Assembly: GCA_035283845.1 (NCBI GenBank)
Contig: DATESZ010000234.1
Location: forward strand, 1-25,386
DNA from: DATESZ01 sp035283845
GTDB lineage: Bacteria > Desulfobacterota > Syntrophia > Syntrophales > JACQWR01
Reading direction: 5' to 3'
DNA length: 25,386 nt
This document shows positions 7,508 through 15,034 of this stretch, one piece after another. Position numbers and translations under genes: made by a program. The notes under the pieces are model-generated. The model had not been told where the DNA came from and did no database searches. It saw only the letters and a program-made list of their open reading frames with translations. Each line of letters begins with the position of its first letter. Position 1 is the first letter of the stretch.

Positions 7508-8760
7508 TCGGCAATCTCTATCACTACAAAGTCGGGGATCGGGGATCGGGGGTCGGCCTCCGGCCCGGACAGAGATCGGGCGGGGGTCTGGGCTACCCCT
7601 GATTCCTGACCCCTGACCCCTGATCCCTTAGTATGTACACGGATCGTAAGCGTTCCCCCCTTCGGCATGGCGTCGCTGGCATTCGTAAACAGGTTAAGAA
7701 ACAACTGCCTCAATTGCTGACGGTCTGCATGGATGCAGGGCACGTCGGTCGCAAACTCCCGTATAACTTTTACATTGTTCTTGCGGAGGTGGTACTCAAT
7801 GAGTTCGAAGGTCTTTTCCATTTCTTCACATACATCCACCGTAGAAATTTGCTGTTGGCTCCGGCGGCTGAACTGCAGGAGATTGGTTACCAGGTTTCCC
7901 ATCCGTTCGATCTCCTGACCGACGATTTCCAACTCCCGACGACGTGGATCACTTTCCGGTGTCTGAGCTGTCAAGGATTCGATCCGAAGACTGGCAGTAG
8001 CCAGCGGATTGTTCAGTTCGTGGGCGATACTGGACGCCAACTCCCCCATCGTTGCCAGCTTCGCCGCCTGCCAAAGCTGTTGCAGGATGATTTTTATCTC
8101 ACTGTTTTTATTCTTCAATTCAACCTCGGCATGCTTTCTCTCCGCTACTTCCTGGATGAGGGCGGTGGTTCTTTCCTGCACCCTTGTTTCCAGCTCTTCA
8201 TTGATATTGCTGAGATCATCCCGCGCCCGGATCAATTCCTCGTTCTGTTCCACGGCCGTTTCAAAGGTGGTGAGCAGAAGGTTCAGAATGCGCATCCGAT
8301 CCGCGGCAATGTTGTAATATTCGCCTCTGAAAAAAATGCGCACGCCCTCGCCGGACTCCTCCCCCGTGTGCAACGCCTGGTTCATTATGATCCTTTTAAT
8401 CAAAGAGAGGAGGTATTTTGCTTCATAGGGTTTACGGATATAATGGCTCGCCCCGGCCTCAAGCCCCCGAATGACATCCCTGGGGTCGGAAAGATAGGTC
8501 ACCAGAACCACTGGGATATCCCTCCACCGATCGTCCATGGTCAAACGCCGGCACAATTCATAGCCGTCCATTTCGGGCATGACGATGTCGCTGATGATCA
8601 GATCCGGCTCTTGATCTTTCAGTATCGCAAAGGCATCCTTTCCGTTCATGGCATGAATAACCTGATGCCCCTGTTCCTCCAGAATGTGTTTCAGTCCCTC
8701 TGCCTGTGTCAGACTGTCCTCAACGATCAGGATTTTTATGGTCTTCTCCTTTTTGTCCAT
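7273..8760 (-). CDS. REC-coiled coil-HisKA-HATPase kinase, last gene of the Wsp-like cluster
   Basis: The preferred start gives 495 residues (MDKKEK), preceded by GGAGGAA at 9 bp. An ATG 18 bp further upstream overlaps cheB but lacks a good site. Order: receiver about 8-125 with D58 and K110; a linker that becomes a long coiled coil about 170-230; HisKA with H247 in IAHELNNPLA; N box with N360; then FFTTKLEGKGTGLGLA. Residues about 378-410 (SGVRGQESG and following) are an insertion encoded by the heptamer array at 7531-7629. It falls between the N box and ADTGVGI, at a hairpin loop of the ATPase fold, so activity may survive. The gene follows cheB with a 2-bp gap and occupies the place of the output regulator WspR, so it probably receives phosphate from CheA and passes the signal on. 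Confidence 0.9.
   Translation of the reverse strand: MDKKEKTIKILIVEDSLTQAEGLKHILEEQGHQVIHAMNGKDAFAILKDQEPDLIISDIVMPEMDGYELCRRLTMDDRWRDIPVVLVTYLSDPRDVIRGLEAGASHYIRKPYEAKYLLSLIKRIIMNQALHTGEESGEGVRIFFRGEYYNIAADRMRILNLLLTTFETAVEQNEELIRARDDLSNINEELETRVQERTTALIQEVAERKHAEVELKNKNSEIKIILQQLWQAAKLATMGELASSIAHELNNPLATASLRIESLTAQTPESDPRRRELEIVGQEIERMGNLVTNLLQFSRRSQQQISTVDVCEEMEKTFELIEYHLRKNNVKVIREFATDVPCIHADRQQLRQLFLNLFTNASDAMPKGGTLTIRVHTKGSGVRGQESGVAQTPARSLSGPEADPRSPIPDFVVIEIADTGVGIPPEILPKVMEAFFTTKLEGKGTGLGLAICQRIAQEHKGTFDIVSEGIPGKGTRVCIALPFSNVSNAKSFKDE
7531..7629. repeat. Inverted G-rich heptamer arrays inside the kinase ATPase domain
   Basis: On the plus strand, GGGGATC-type units at 7534-7555 are followed by a GC-rich centre and then inverted units of CTGACCC type at 7596-7626. 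The layout is thus array-centre-inverted array, the same as the cassette around the four-helix-bundle gene but with only a short centre. It is read in frame without a stop. Units of 7 bp give a 7-residue peptide period every 21 bp. Confidence 0.75.
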
Positions 8761-8762
8761 GG

Positions 8763-9902
8763 TCACGGCTTCCTCCACTCAACTTTCGTTTTGGAATTTG
8801 AACGTTTCCCCGTGAGCGTTCCCAGTAAGGTGGCGATTTTATCCGGGGGCAGTACGTATGCATGCGCATTCAGGGCAACCGCCTCCCCAGGCATGCCGTG
8901 CACGACGGAACTTTCCTTATCCTGGACAATGGTGACGGCGCCCTTGTCTTTCATTTCTTTCAATTCCACTGCCCCATCCCGCCCCATGCCGGTCAGCAAT
9001 ACGCCCACCGCGTTCGGACCCAGGGTTTGCGCGACGGAGCGAAAGAGATAGGCAACCGAGGGTCGCAAACCATTCTCCGGTGCGTGATCACTGAGGACAA
9101 TGCGCGGACCATTCCCAATTCCCAGGTGAAAACCATCCGGCGCGACGTACCCCTGTCCGGGTAGAGGATACTCGCCATGCGACGCGATGCATACCGGGAA
9201 GCGGGTAGTGTCGGAAAGCCATTCCACGAAACCTTTGGTAAACCCTGCTGAAATGTGCTGAACAATGAGCACGGGAACAGGGAAATCTTGAGGCAAACCG
9301 GAAAGGATCTGTTGCAGCACCGGCGGTCCCCCGGTGGAAGCGCCGATCGCAACGGCCTGGATTTCAGCGGCTGTCTTCCGGATTTCGATCCTGGCCGTCG
9401 GTGGCAGCGCCCGCTCTTTTGCCACAGGATGGCGTCTTACAACCTTGATCTCGGACATCAGTTTTACCGTCTGAATCAGTTCCCTGACGGCTGCCTCATG
9501 TTCCGGGTGGCCGATCCCCGGCGGGCGAAGAACCACTGCCAAGGCGCCGGCCTCCAGGGCGCGGAAAGTCAAGGCAAGCTCTTTGGTTCTGAGACTTCCG
9601 GTGACGATGACAATCGGCGTCGGCGCGGTTTCCATGATCGTTCGCGTCGCCTCAAAACCATCGACCTTGGGCATGTGGACGTCCATCGTAATGACATCGG
9701 GGCGCTTTTTGGCGGCAGCTTCAATGGCTTCTTCGCCGTTTTCGGCGATGCCCACCACCTGGATGGCTGGATTGGAAGTGAGAATGTGCACCAGAAATTC
9801 CTGCACGACCTTCGAATCTTCAACAATGAGAACTTTTATCGGCGGTCGGGGGGCGGGGGTCAGGGATCGGGGGTCAGGGGTCTGGGGGCGGGGATCGGTC
9901 AT
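8763..9902 (-). CDS. cheB: CheB/WspF-type protein-glutamate methylesterase
   Basis: A 379-residue protein that removes methyl groups from chemoreceptor glutamates. The receiver (about 22-140) has D29 and phospho-acceptor D74. The usual Lys of the KP motif is Arg126 (LRPP), a departure from the canonical receiver. The esterase domain (about 182-365) shows the catalytic set S189 in GASTGG, H216 in VQHIS and D309 in TGMGRDG. The first 21 residues (MTDPRPQTPD and following) are proline-rich and come entirely from the heptamer array at 9841-9899; the natural start of the family would be near IKVLIVEDS. The ATG overlaps the stop of the four-helix-bundle gene as ATGA and has AAAGGTG a few bases upstream. 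The gene ends 2 bp before the kinase start. It probably adapts the MCP encoded upstream. Confidence 0.93.
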   Translation of the reverse strand: MTDPRPQTPDPRSLTPAPRPPIKVLIVEDSKVVQEFLVHILTSNPAIQVVGIAENGEEAIEAAAKKRPDVITMDVHMPKVDGFEATRTIMETAPTPIVIVTGSLRTKELALTFRALEAGALAVVLRPPGIGHPEHEAAVRELIQTVKLMSEIKVVRRHPVAKERALPPTARIEIRKTAAEIQAVAIGASTGGPPVLQQILSGLPQDFPVPVLIVQHISAGFTKGFVEWLSDTTRFPVCIASHGEYPLPGQGYVAPDGFHLGIGNGPRIVLSDHAPENGLRPSVAYLFRSVAQTLGPNAVGVLLTGMGRDGAVELKEMKDKGAVTIVQDKESSVVHGMPGEAVALNAHAYVLPPDKIATLLGTLTGKRSNSKTKVEWRKP

Positions 9903-9904
9903 AT
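9841..9904. repeat. Heptamer array at the cheB 5' end (left arm of cassette)
   Basis: G-rich units of GGGGTCA, GGGGTCT, GGGGGCG and GGGATCG type (plus strand) run from the cheB start codon into its coding region. Positions 9870-9904 form a 35-bp imperfect inverted repeat with 10278-10312; I count 30 matching positions. The array encodes the Pro/Arg-rich N-terminal extension of CheB. Confidence 0.8.
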
Positions 9905-10279
9905 TTCACCTTTCAACTCTTGTTTTTCAAGAGATCTTCGCAAACCATTAAGCATTCGTCCGATTGTCGACGTTTTATTAATCAATTCCACCGCTGAATC
10001 TGCGACAATGTATCCTAAGCGTTTAGCTATCTCGATATGGGTCTCAAGTTCCGCAAGCGAGCCATAGGCAATGGATATGTACTGGATAAATTCTTTGTTG
10101 TGTCGCCGTGACCTGCCTTCAGCAATATTTGCCGGAACAGATACTGCTGCACGCTGTAACTGACTGGCAAGTCCGTATACTTCCTTCACGGGAAAACACT
10201 TCGTAATTTGATAACACTCCACTACTAACTCCATAGCCTTTTGCCATACCTCTAAATCCCTATAGCTTTTTATGCTCAT
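9899..10279 (-). CDS. Four-helix-bundle protein, 23S rRNA IVP/S23 family
   Basis: A 126-residue protein, the normal size for the family. It opens with SYRDLEVWQKAMELV, the family's signature start, and carries the central GLASQLQRAAVSVPANIAEG motif followed by a helical C terminus. The fold is a four-helix bundle that forms ring-like oligomers and is related to the Avd accessory protein of diversity-generating retroelements; members also occur inside 23S rRNA intervening sequences. Their molecular role is not established. Here the gene has no rRNA and no retroelement nearby. It lies inside the chemosensory operon on the same strand, flanked on both sides by inverted heptamer arrays. Its start overlaps the stop of a 13-residue mini-ORF and its stop overlaps the cheB start. 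I read it as the cargo, or possibly the active protein, of a small mobile cassette rather than part of chemosensing. Confidence 0.88.
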   Translation of the reverse strand: MSIKSYRDLEVWQKAMELVVECYQITKCFPVKEVYGLASQLQRAAVSVPANIAEGRSRRHNKEFIQYISIAYGSLAELETHIEIAKRLGYIVADSAVELINKTSTIGRMLNGLRRSLEKQELKGEI

Positions 10280-10317
10280 ATCTCCGATCCCTGCCCCCCG
10301 ACCCCCGACCCCCTCAT
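10276..10317 (-). other. 13-residue mini-ORF bridging cheA and the four-helix-bundle gene
   Basis: ATG in the ATGA that overlaps the cheA stop opens a frame reading MRGSGVGGQGSEI. It ends at a TGA that overlaps the ATG of the four-helix-bundle gene. The peptide is encoded by the heptamer array. Its plausible role is to carry terminating ribosomes from cheA across the inserted sequence; alternatively it is a chance product of the array. Confidence 0.45.
10278..10312. repeat. Heptamer array downstream of cheA (right arm of cassette)
   Basis: C-rich units on the plus strand (CCCCCGA type), inverted relative to 9870-9904. The outer edge touches the cheA stop codon at 10314-10316. The unit nearest the enclosed gene provides AGGGA about 8 bp before its ATG and so may serve as its ribosome binding site. 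Confidence 0.8.
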
Positions 10318-12605
10318 ATCAGTCTGCGAATCACTTCCAGCAGGTTGCTTTGATCGAAACTGCTCTTGACGATATAGGCATTCGCGCCGACTTCGATGCC
10401 GCGCTCCCGGTCCTCGCGCGATTCGAGGGCGGTCACCAGCGCCACCGGCAACTCGCCGAGTTTCTTGTCGGCGCGAATCTTGGCCGTAAGCTCAAAACCG
10501 CTCATCCGCGGCATATCCACATCCGACACCACCATATCGAATTCGCCGCTGCGGACTTGCGTGAAGGCATCAACGCCGTCCACGGCGGTTGCCACCCGGT
10601 AGCCGGCCGTTTCCAGGATGTTCTTGATCAGCGTCCTCGAGGTGATCGAATCTTCCGCCACAAGAATGCTCGCCGTTCTCTCGCTGGTCTTTTTGGTCGC
10701 CCCCGTTCTGACCGTCCCCGCCGTTCGAACAGCCGACTTCATCAAGTCAGGGACGTTGAGAACGGGCACAACCTGACCGGTTCCCAGGACGGTTGCGCCG
10801 GCTATGTTGGGCACGCGCCTCAATTGCTTGCCCAAACCCTTCACCAGGACCTGAAGCTCGTCGAGGACCTCATCTACCAGAAAAGCAACGCGCTTATCCG
10901 CGGCAGCGAGAACCACCACGGGGATATGGCTTGCAGTCGCAGCAGGGACTAAGGCCTCTGCAGCCCCATTGTTTCGTACAGGTAATCCCAAGGCATCTCC
11001 CAGCCTGACCGCCGAGAGGATATGCCCGTCCAACTGAAGCGTCTCCCGGTTTTCGACGGTCTTGATCTCCCCCGGGCTCACCCGCAGCACGCGCTCGACA
11101 TTGATCGTGGGCAGAATGAACACCTGCCCATCCGCGCGCACCAATACCCCCCTGAACGTGGCAAGCGTCAGCGGTAAGATTAATCGGACCGTCGTTCCGA
11201 CATTGATGCGGCTGTCCACAGACACATCTCCGCCGAGTTTCTCCGTCTTCTCGCGCACAATCGCCAGGCCCAGACCACGCCCCGATATGTCCGTGATGAT
11301 GGGACTGGTGGTGATTCCCGATTGGAAGATGAGCGACAATATCGTCTGCGGATCGAGTTTCCCGGCTGTTTCCGGCGAAACGATGCCGGTTTTTATCGCC
11401 GCCGCCCGGACCTGATTCGCGTCAATGCCCGTGCCGTCGTCGGAGACCAGAATCTCGACCTGGCGACCGTTTCTTGCTCCGAAGGTGAGCCTGATCGTTC
11501 CGCGCGGAGGTTTATTCCGGCGCGCGCGTTCCCCGGGCTTTTGGATGCCGTGGTCAACGCAATTACGAATGAGGTGGATGAGCGGGTCTTTCAGTTCTTC
11601 CAAGATCCGCTTGTCAATCTCGATCTCCGCGCCGCGCATGACCAGGTCTACTTCCTTGCCCTGGTCGTGCGCCAGATCGCGGACTAACTTGGGGAAACCC
11701 TCCACGAGGGACGCGACCGGAAGCATCAGAACCTGTTTCATCGCCTCCAGGTGATCGTCCACCAACCGCCTGATGGCGCGCTGATCTTGTTTCGACGTCT
11801 CGGCTACGGCAGCCACCCGGCTTTGGAGGGCGTTCAGGCGCGCCTCATGAAAGTCCAGAAACTCCCTCAATGCCGATGCTCCCATCGTGGATTGCCGATC
11901 TTTCCACTTCGTTGATTCCATCTTCCACAAGACAAGCTCCTGGTTGAACTCCCGCCATTCGATTAACCGCTGACCGGCAGCCATATTTGCCTGAATGAGC
12001 TCCTCCGCCTGGAGGAGGAGAGGGTCCAACTTAGCCGTGGGTATTCTCACGGTTTCGGTCAGGAGCGGGGGTTGACTTTCCGGCGGGCTGTGCAGGGCTG
12101 TATCCTCCATGCGGGGAGTGGCCGCCGGCGTAATCTCTATCGGCGCAGCTTCCGAAACAGGCGCGTCTTCTTCCGTCTTTCCAGGTGGAGAAGCGTCCTG
12201 TGAGACCTTCCCTAACTGCCGGATCAGTTCCCTGGTCCGCGTCCGGTCTGACGAACTTCGTTCCGCATCTGCGGCCGAGATGAGTTGCCGGATGTTATCT
12301 ACCGCCTCGTGAAACAGATCGCACAGCGCCGGCGATAAGACGATTTCCCGTCGTTTTAGCTTGGCAAAGGCGCCCTCCAGCGGTTGGCAGACCGATTCAA
12401 TGTCTTTCAGGTTTACGGAACGAGCCGCACCCTTGAGACTGTGCGCCTCGCGGAACACGGCCTCGATCAATTCCGCGCGTCTTTCCGTCGTCGGTGATTT
12501 CTCCAGTTCGATAAGACCGGAAGATATGGCGCGGACATGTTCCTGCGCCTCAATCCGGAACGTTGCCCGCAGTCGTTTGAGAAATTCGCTGTCTTTTGCG
12601 TCCAT
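10314..12605 (-). CDS. cheA: CheA-type histidine kinase with C-terminal receiver (WspE-like)
   Basis: A 763-residue kinase from the ATG at 12605; a GTG three codons upstream is an alternative, and neither has a strong ribosome binding site. Order: Hpt/P1 about 1-115 with phospho-site H55 in AHSLKGAARS; a variable Pro/Ala-rich linker about 135-185 with no recognisable P2 docking domain; a long dimerisation region about 185-300; P4 ATPase with HLIRNCVDHG (N347), DDGTGI and GRGLGLAIV; a CheW-like P5 domain about 480-625; and a receiver about 645-763 with D695. Lack of P2 plus a fused receiver is typical of WspE/FrzE-type kinases, which use the fused receiver as phosphate sink or relay. It should sit in a complex with the two CheW proteins and the MCP encoded just upstream. 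It ends at the cassette that separates it from cheB. Confidence 0.95.
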   Translation of the reverse strand: MDAKDSEFLKRLRATFRIEAQEHVRAISSGLIELEKSPTTERRAELIEAVFREAHSLKGAARSVNLKDIESVCQPLEGAFAKLKRREIVLSPALCDLFHEAVDNIRQLISAADAERSSSDRTRTRELIRQLGKVSQDASPPGKTEEDAPVSEAAPIEITPAATPRMEDTALHSPPESQPPLLTETVRIPTAKLDPLLLQAEELIQANMAAGQRLIEWREFNQELVLWKMESTKWKDRQSTMGASALREFLDFHEARLNALQSRVAAVAETSKQDQRAIRRLVDDHLEAMKQVLMLPVASLVEGFPKLVRDLAHDQGKEVDLVMRGAEIEIDKRILEELKDPLIHLIRNCVDHGIQKPGERARRNKPPRGTIRLTFGARNGRQVEILVSDDGTGIDANQVRAAAIKTGIVSPETAGKLDPQTILSLIFQSGITTSPIITDISGRGLGLAIVREKTEKLGGDVSVDSRINVGTTVRLILPLTLATFRGVLVRADGQVFILPTINVERVLRVSPGEIKTVENRETLQLDGHILSAVRLGDALGLPVRNNGAAEALVPAATASHIPVVVLAAADKRVAFLVDEVLDELQVLVKGLGKQLRRVPNIAGATVLGTGQVVPVLNVPDLMKSAVRTAGTVRTGATKKTSERTASILVAEDSITSRTLIKNILETAGYRVATAVDGVDAFTQVRSGEFDMVVSDVDMPRMSGFELTAKIRADKKLGELPVALVTALESREDRERGIEVGANAYIVKSSFDQSNLLEVIRRLI

Positions 12606-12619
12606 CCCACGCACCCGCT

Positions 12620-14368
12620 TCAGATTTTATACTGTTCCACCAACCGCTTCAGTTTCTGTCCCAACTCATGCAGGTTCTGCGCCGACACCTCGGATTGCCG
12701 CATGCTGGCCGCAGTCTCCGCTCCCGCCTGGTTGATGTTCTCCATTGCCGTCCCGATCTGATCCATCCCTACCACCTGCTGCTGACTGGACGCCACAATC
12801 TGGAGCGCCGCCTGCGCCGCTTCCCCGGTGCTCTCCGCCAATGCCCGAATCGCTTCCCCCGCCTGCGCCGACTGCTTTACCCCTGCCTCCACTGCTTTGC
12901 TCCCCTGCTCCGTTGCCATCACCGCGGCGCTGGTTGCCTTCTGCACGTCGTTCAGGATGCCGCGGACCTCTGCAGTGGCCTGCTTCGACTGCTCCGCCAG
13001 ACTCTTGATCTCCTGCGCCACCACCGCAAATCCCTTACCCTGCTCTCCGGCCCTGGCGGCTTCAATGGCGGCGTTGACCGCAAGCAGGTTGGACTGGTCG
13101 GCAATGTCGGTTACGGAGGCGATGATGCCGCCGATGGATTGGCCTTGCTCGCTCAAGCGAACAATGGTTTGGGCGATAGACTCCATCTGGTCGCGGATAT
13201 GGCGCATGACGGCGGATGTTTCTTCGACGGCTTTCTGACCGGTTTGAGTGACCTGGGCGACCTGCTGTGCGCTGTCGGAGACATTTTTAGCCTTTTGCGA
13301 GGAGAGCTGCGCAGCCTGTCGAACCTCTTCCACCGTGGTGGTGGTTTCGCTGATGGCGGTAGCCGTTTCGGCGGTGCCGGAGGCAACCTGAGTGGTGGCT
13401 GCCAGAATCTCGCTTGCCGATGAACCCAGCAGATTGACGGCCTCAGTGATCTCCTCTGTCGAGCGGCGGAGATTCTCGATCATCTGTGTTAAGGAGTTGC
13501 CTAACAGGTCTTTTTCCGATTGTGGTTTGACATTGACCCGCAAGTCGCCTGCCGTGATCTGTCCGGCCACAACGGCCATGGCGCGCAGCGATTGAGTCAT
13601 GCGGAAGAATGTTTGCATTAAAATGCCGACTTCATCCCGGCGCTCGTCGGCGGCCAAATCGACATTCAGGTCGCCTGCAGCGATACGTTCCGCTGCGCCG
13701 GTGAGCCGGCCGAGGGGCTCGGCGATGCTCCGATTCAACAGCATGATCATGACCCCGCCCAGGAGAAAAGCGGCGATCCCGGTGATCACAAAGAAAACGA
13801 TTGACCGCTTCGCCGCCTGCATATCCAGGGCGAGCTGCCTGTCCGCATTGTTGCTCGCTTTGTCCGCCAGTTCCATGGCGATAGCCCGGATCTTGTTGAA
13901 ACGCTCGTCCTGAACCCCGAGTCCCAATTGTCTCGCCTCTTCCATCTTTCCCTGGCGGATCAGCGCGAACTCAAGCTCCCGCGTTTGACGGTACATCTCC
14001 ATAGTACTCAGAATCTCTTTGAGCTGGTTCTGGAACTGGGGATCCATATCCAGCTTGAGCAGGTCTTTTACCGACTCGTCAATCCGTTTGGCTCTGTCTC
14101 TGATTTCCTGGGCAATTCTTTCCTGGTCCGACCTTTTGGTGGTCAACATCATCTCCAGTGTCCTCCCCCGGTTGAAGTTCTGGTCGGACCGGAGTTGCCG
14201 GAGGTCGAGAGCAATTTTGAAATGAACATCGCCCAACTCTTTCTCGGACTGTGTTATCCCTGCGATGCTCAAGTAGGCGGCGACGATCACGATCGCCAGC
14301 AGGAGCCACATCGCGCCGAAACCAAGGATGAGTTTTGCGCGGGTTGATAGATTGATGAACCATTTCAT
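12620..14368 (-). CDS. Methyl-accepting chemotaxis protein (WspA-like position)
   Basis: A 582-residue receptor. Transmembrane helix about 12-35; a periplasmic helical sensor about 36-188 resembling four-helix-bundle MCP sensors; transmembrane helix about 190-212; HAMP about 213-265, with a second HAMP-like segment about 266-318 (AGDLRVNV repeats the AGDLNVDL motif of the first); then the cytoplasmic coiled-coil hairpin with its conserved tip DIADQSNLLAVNAAIEAARA at 421-440. There is no C-terminal pentapeptide tether for CheR/CheB. AAAGGAGGAA lies 7 bp before the ATG, the strongest ribosome binding site in the operon, fitting a receptor needed in excess. It lies between cheW (30-bp gap) and cheA (14-bp gap), so it is the cognate receptor of this system. 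Ligand unknown. Confidence 0.94.
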   Translation of the reverse strand: MKWFINLSTRAKLILGFGAMWLLLAIVIVAAYLSIAGITQSEKELGDVHFKIALDLRQLRSDQNFNRGRTLEMMLTTKRSDQERIAQEIRDRAKRIDESVKDLLKLDMDPQFQNQLKEILSTMEMYRQTRELEFALIRQGKMEEARQLGLGVQDERFNKIRAIAMELADKASNNADRQLALDMQAAKRSIVFFVITGIAAFLLGGVMIMLLNRSIAEPLGRLTGAAERIAAGDLNVDLAADERRDEVGILMQTFFRMTQSLRAMAVVAGQITAGDLRVNVKPQSEKDLLGNSLTQMIENLRRSTEEITEAVNLLGSSASEILAATTQVASGTAETATAISETTTTVEEVRQAAQLSSQKAKNVSDSAQQVAQVTQTGQKAVEETSAVMRHIRDQMESIAQTIVRLSEQGQSIGGIIASVTDIADQSNLLAVNAAIEAARAGEQGKGFAVVAQEIKSLAEQSKQATAEVRGILNDVQKATSAAVMATEQGSKAVEAGVKQSAQAGEAIRALAESTGEAAQAALQIVASSQQQVVGMDQIGTAMENINQAGAETAASMRQSEVSAQNLHELGQKLKRLVEQYKI

Positions 14369-14398
14369 GGTAGATTCCTCCTTTGAAAAGTGAAATAT

Positions 14399-15034
14399 TT
14401 AATCGGCCTCCTGGTGCACGATGATCTTCTCGTCGCCCAGAATTTTTTCCGCATCGAGGACGATCATGCGCCCACCAGTAACGCCCTTCAGATACGCCGC
14501 GCCGATCCCGGTGACGGTGGGCGGCGCCGCCTGAATCGTTTCCAGCGGGATGGGGCGTGCGTCGAGAACGTTGTCCGCCAGGACCCCAAATTCCATCAAG
14601 TCATTATGAATGATGATCACTTTGTTGAGCTGTCCCAGCCCTTTTTCCGGAAGACTGAAGAATTTCTTCAGGTCAAGCACCGAAAGAATCTGACCGCGCA
14701 CGTTGACGATACCGAGTACAAAGGGCGGCGTACCGGGCAGCGGCGTGAAATCCTTCAGGGGATAGACTTCGCGGACAAACTCTGACTCGATGCCATATGT
14801 TTCGCCCGCCAGGCTAAACTCGATAATGTCAAGGAATTTCCGGGCCCCATCGACTTCCGACCTATCCCGCGCCAGAATTCGCGCCCGCGCTTTGAGTATG
14901 GCGCCCTTTTCCTGCGGGGATGGCGTTGCCCCCCGCTCCAGCGACTCCTGCGCCTTCTCCAGCCGCTGCCGGACCTCGCTCCAGTTTATGCTCGCACCTT
15001 CCCCTTGAGGAGTGGCGACTTTATCCTTCTTCAT
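14399..15034 (-). CDS. cheW: CheW-like coupling protein with N-terminal helical extension (WspD-like)
   Basis: The preferred start gives 211 residues (MKKDKV), because its ATG overlaps the cheR stop as ATGA; a start 45 bp upstream would lie within cheR. Residues 1-65 are charged and helical (WSEVRQRLEKAQESLERG). Residues about 70-205 form the CheW fold, with FSLAGETYGIE, PGTPPFVLGIVNVRGQILSV and KGVTGGRMIVLDAEKIL. It links the receptor hairpin tip to CheA. Having a second, extended CheW just after the CheR-TPR gene is the arrangement of WspD in Wsp operons. Confidence 0.93.
   Translation of the reverse strand: MKKDKVATPQGEGASINWSEVRQRLEKAQESLERGATPSPQEKGAILKARARILARDRSEVDGARKFLDIIEFSLAGETYGIESEFVREVYPLKDFTPLPGTPPFVLGIVNVRGQILSVLDLKKFFSLPEKGLGQLNKVIIIHNDLMEFGVLADNVLDARPIPLETIQAAPPTVTGIGAAYLKGVTGGRMIVLDAEKILGDEKIIVHQEAD

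Larger units (their letters stand above)
9870..10312. mobile_element. Putative mobile cassette: heptamer inverted repeats around a four-helix-bundle gene
   Basis: Two 35-bp arms (9870-9904 and 10278-10312), about 86% identical as inverted repeats, enclose one gene of the 23S rRNA intervening-sequence/S23 family. The unit sits exactly between cheA and cheB, genes that in related operons are usually adjacent. ATATGA occurs at the cheA stop, at the start of the enclosed gene and at the cheB start, so each junction keeps an overlapping stop/start. Similar arrays without the gene occur at 7531-7629 and 15553-15604. No transposase is present, so mobility would need the enclosed protein or a trans-acting enzyme. 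The mobile nature is inferred from structure only. Confidence 0.6.

Noticed and set aside
7531..7629. CRISPR-like repeats
   Set aside because: Units are 7 bp without unique spacers, lie inside a coding frame, and no cas gene is present.
7633..9051. 472-codon plus-strand open frame opposite the kinase and cheB
   Set aside because: It spans two firmly assigned minus-strand genes, shows no domain motifs and has no ribosome binding site.
9841..10312. Diversity-generating retroelement, because the four-helix-bundle protein is related to Avd
   Set aside because: There is no reverse transcriptase, template repeat or adenine-biased variable repeat anywhere in the window.
12745..13423. Long plus-strand open frames opposite the MCP gene
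   Set aside because: The minus-strand MCP is certain, and the opposite frames are low-complexity by-products of its alanine- and glutamine-rich coiled coil.
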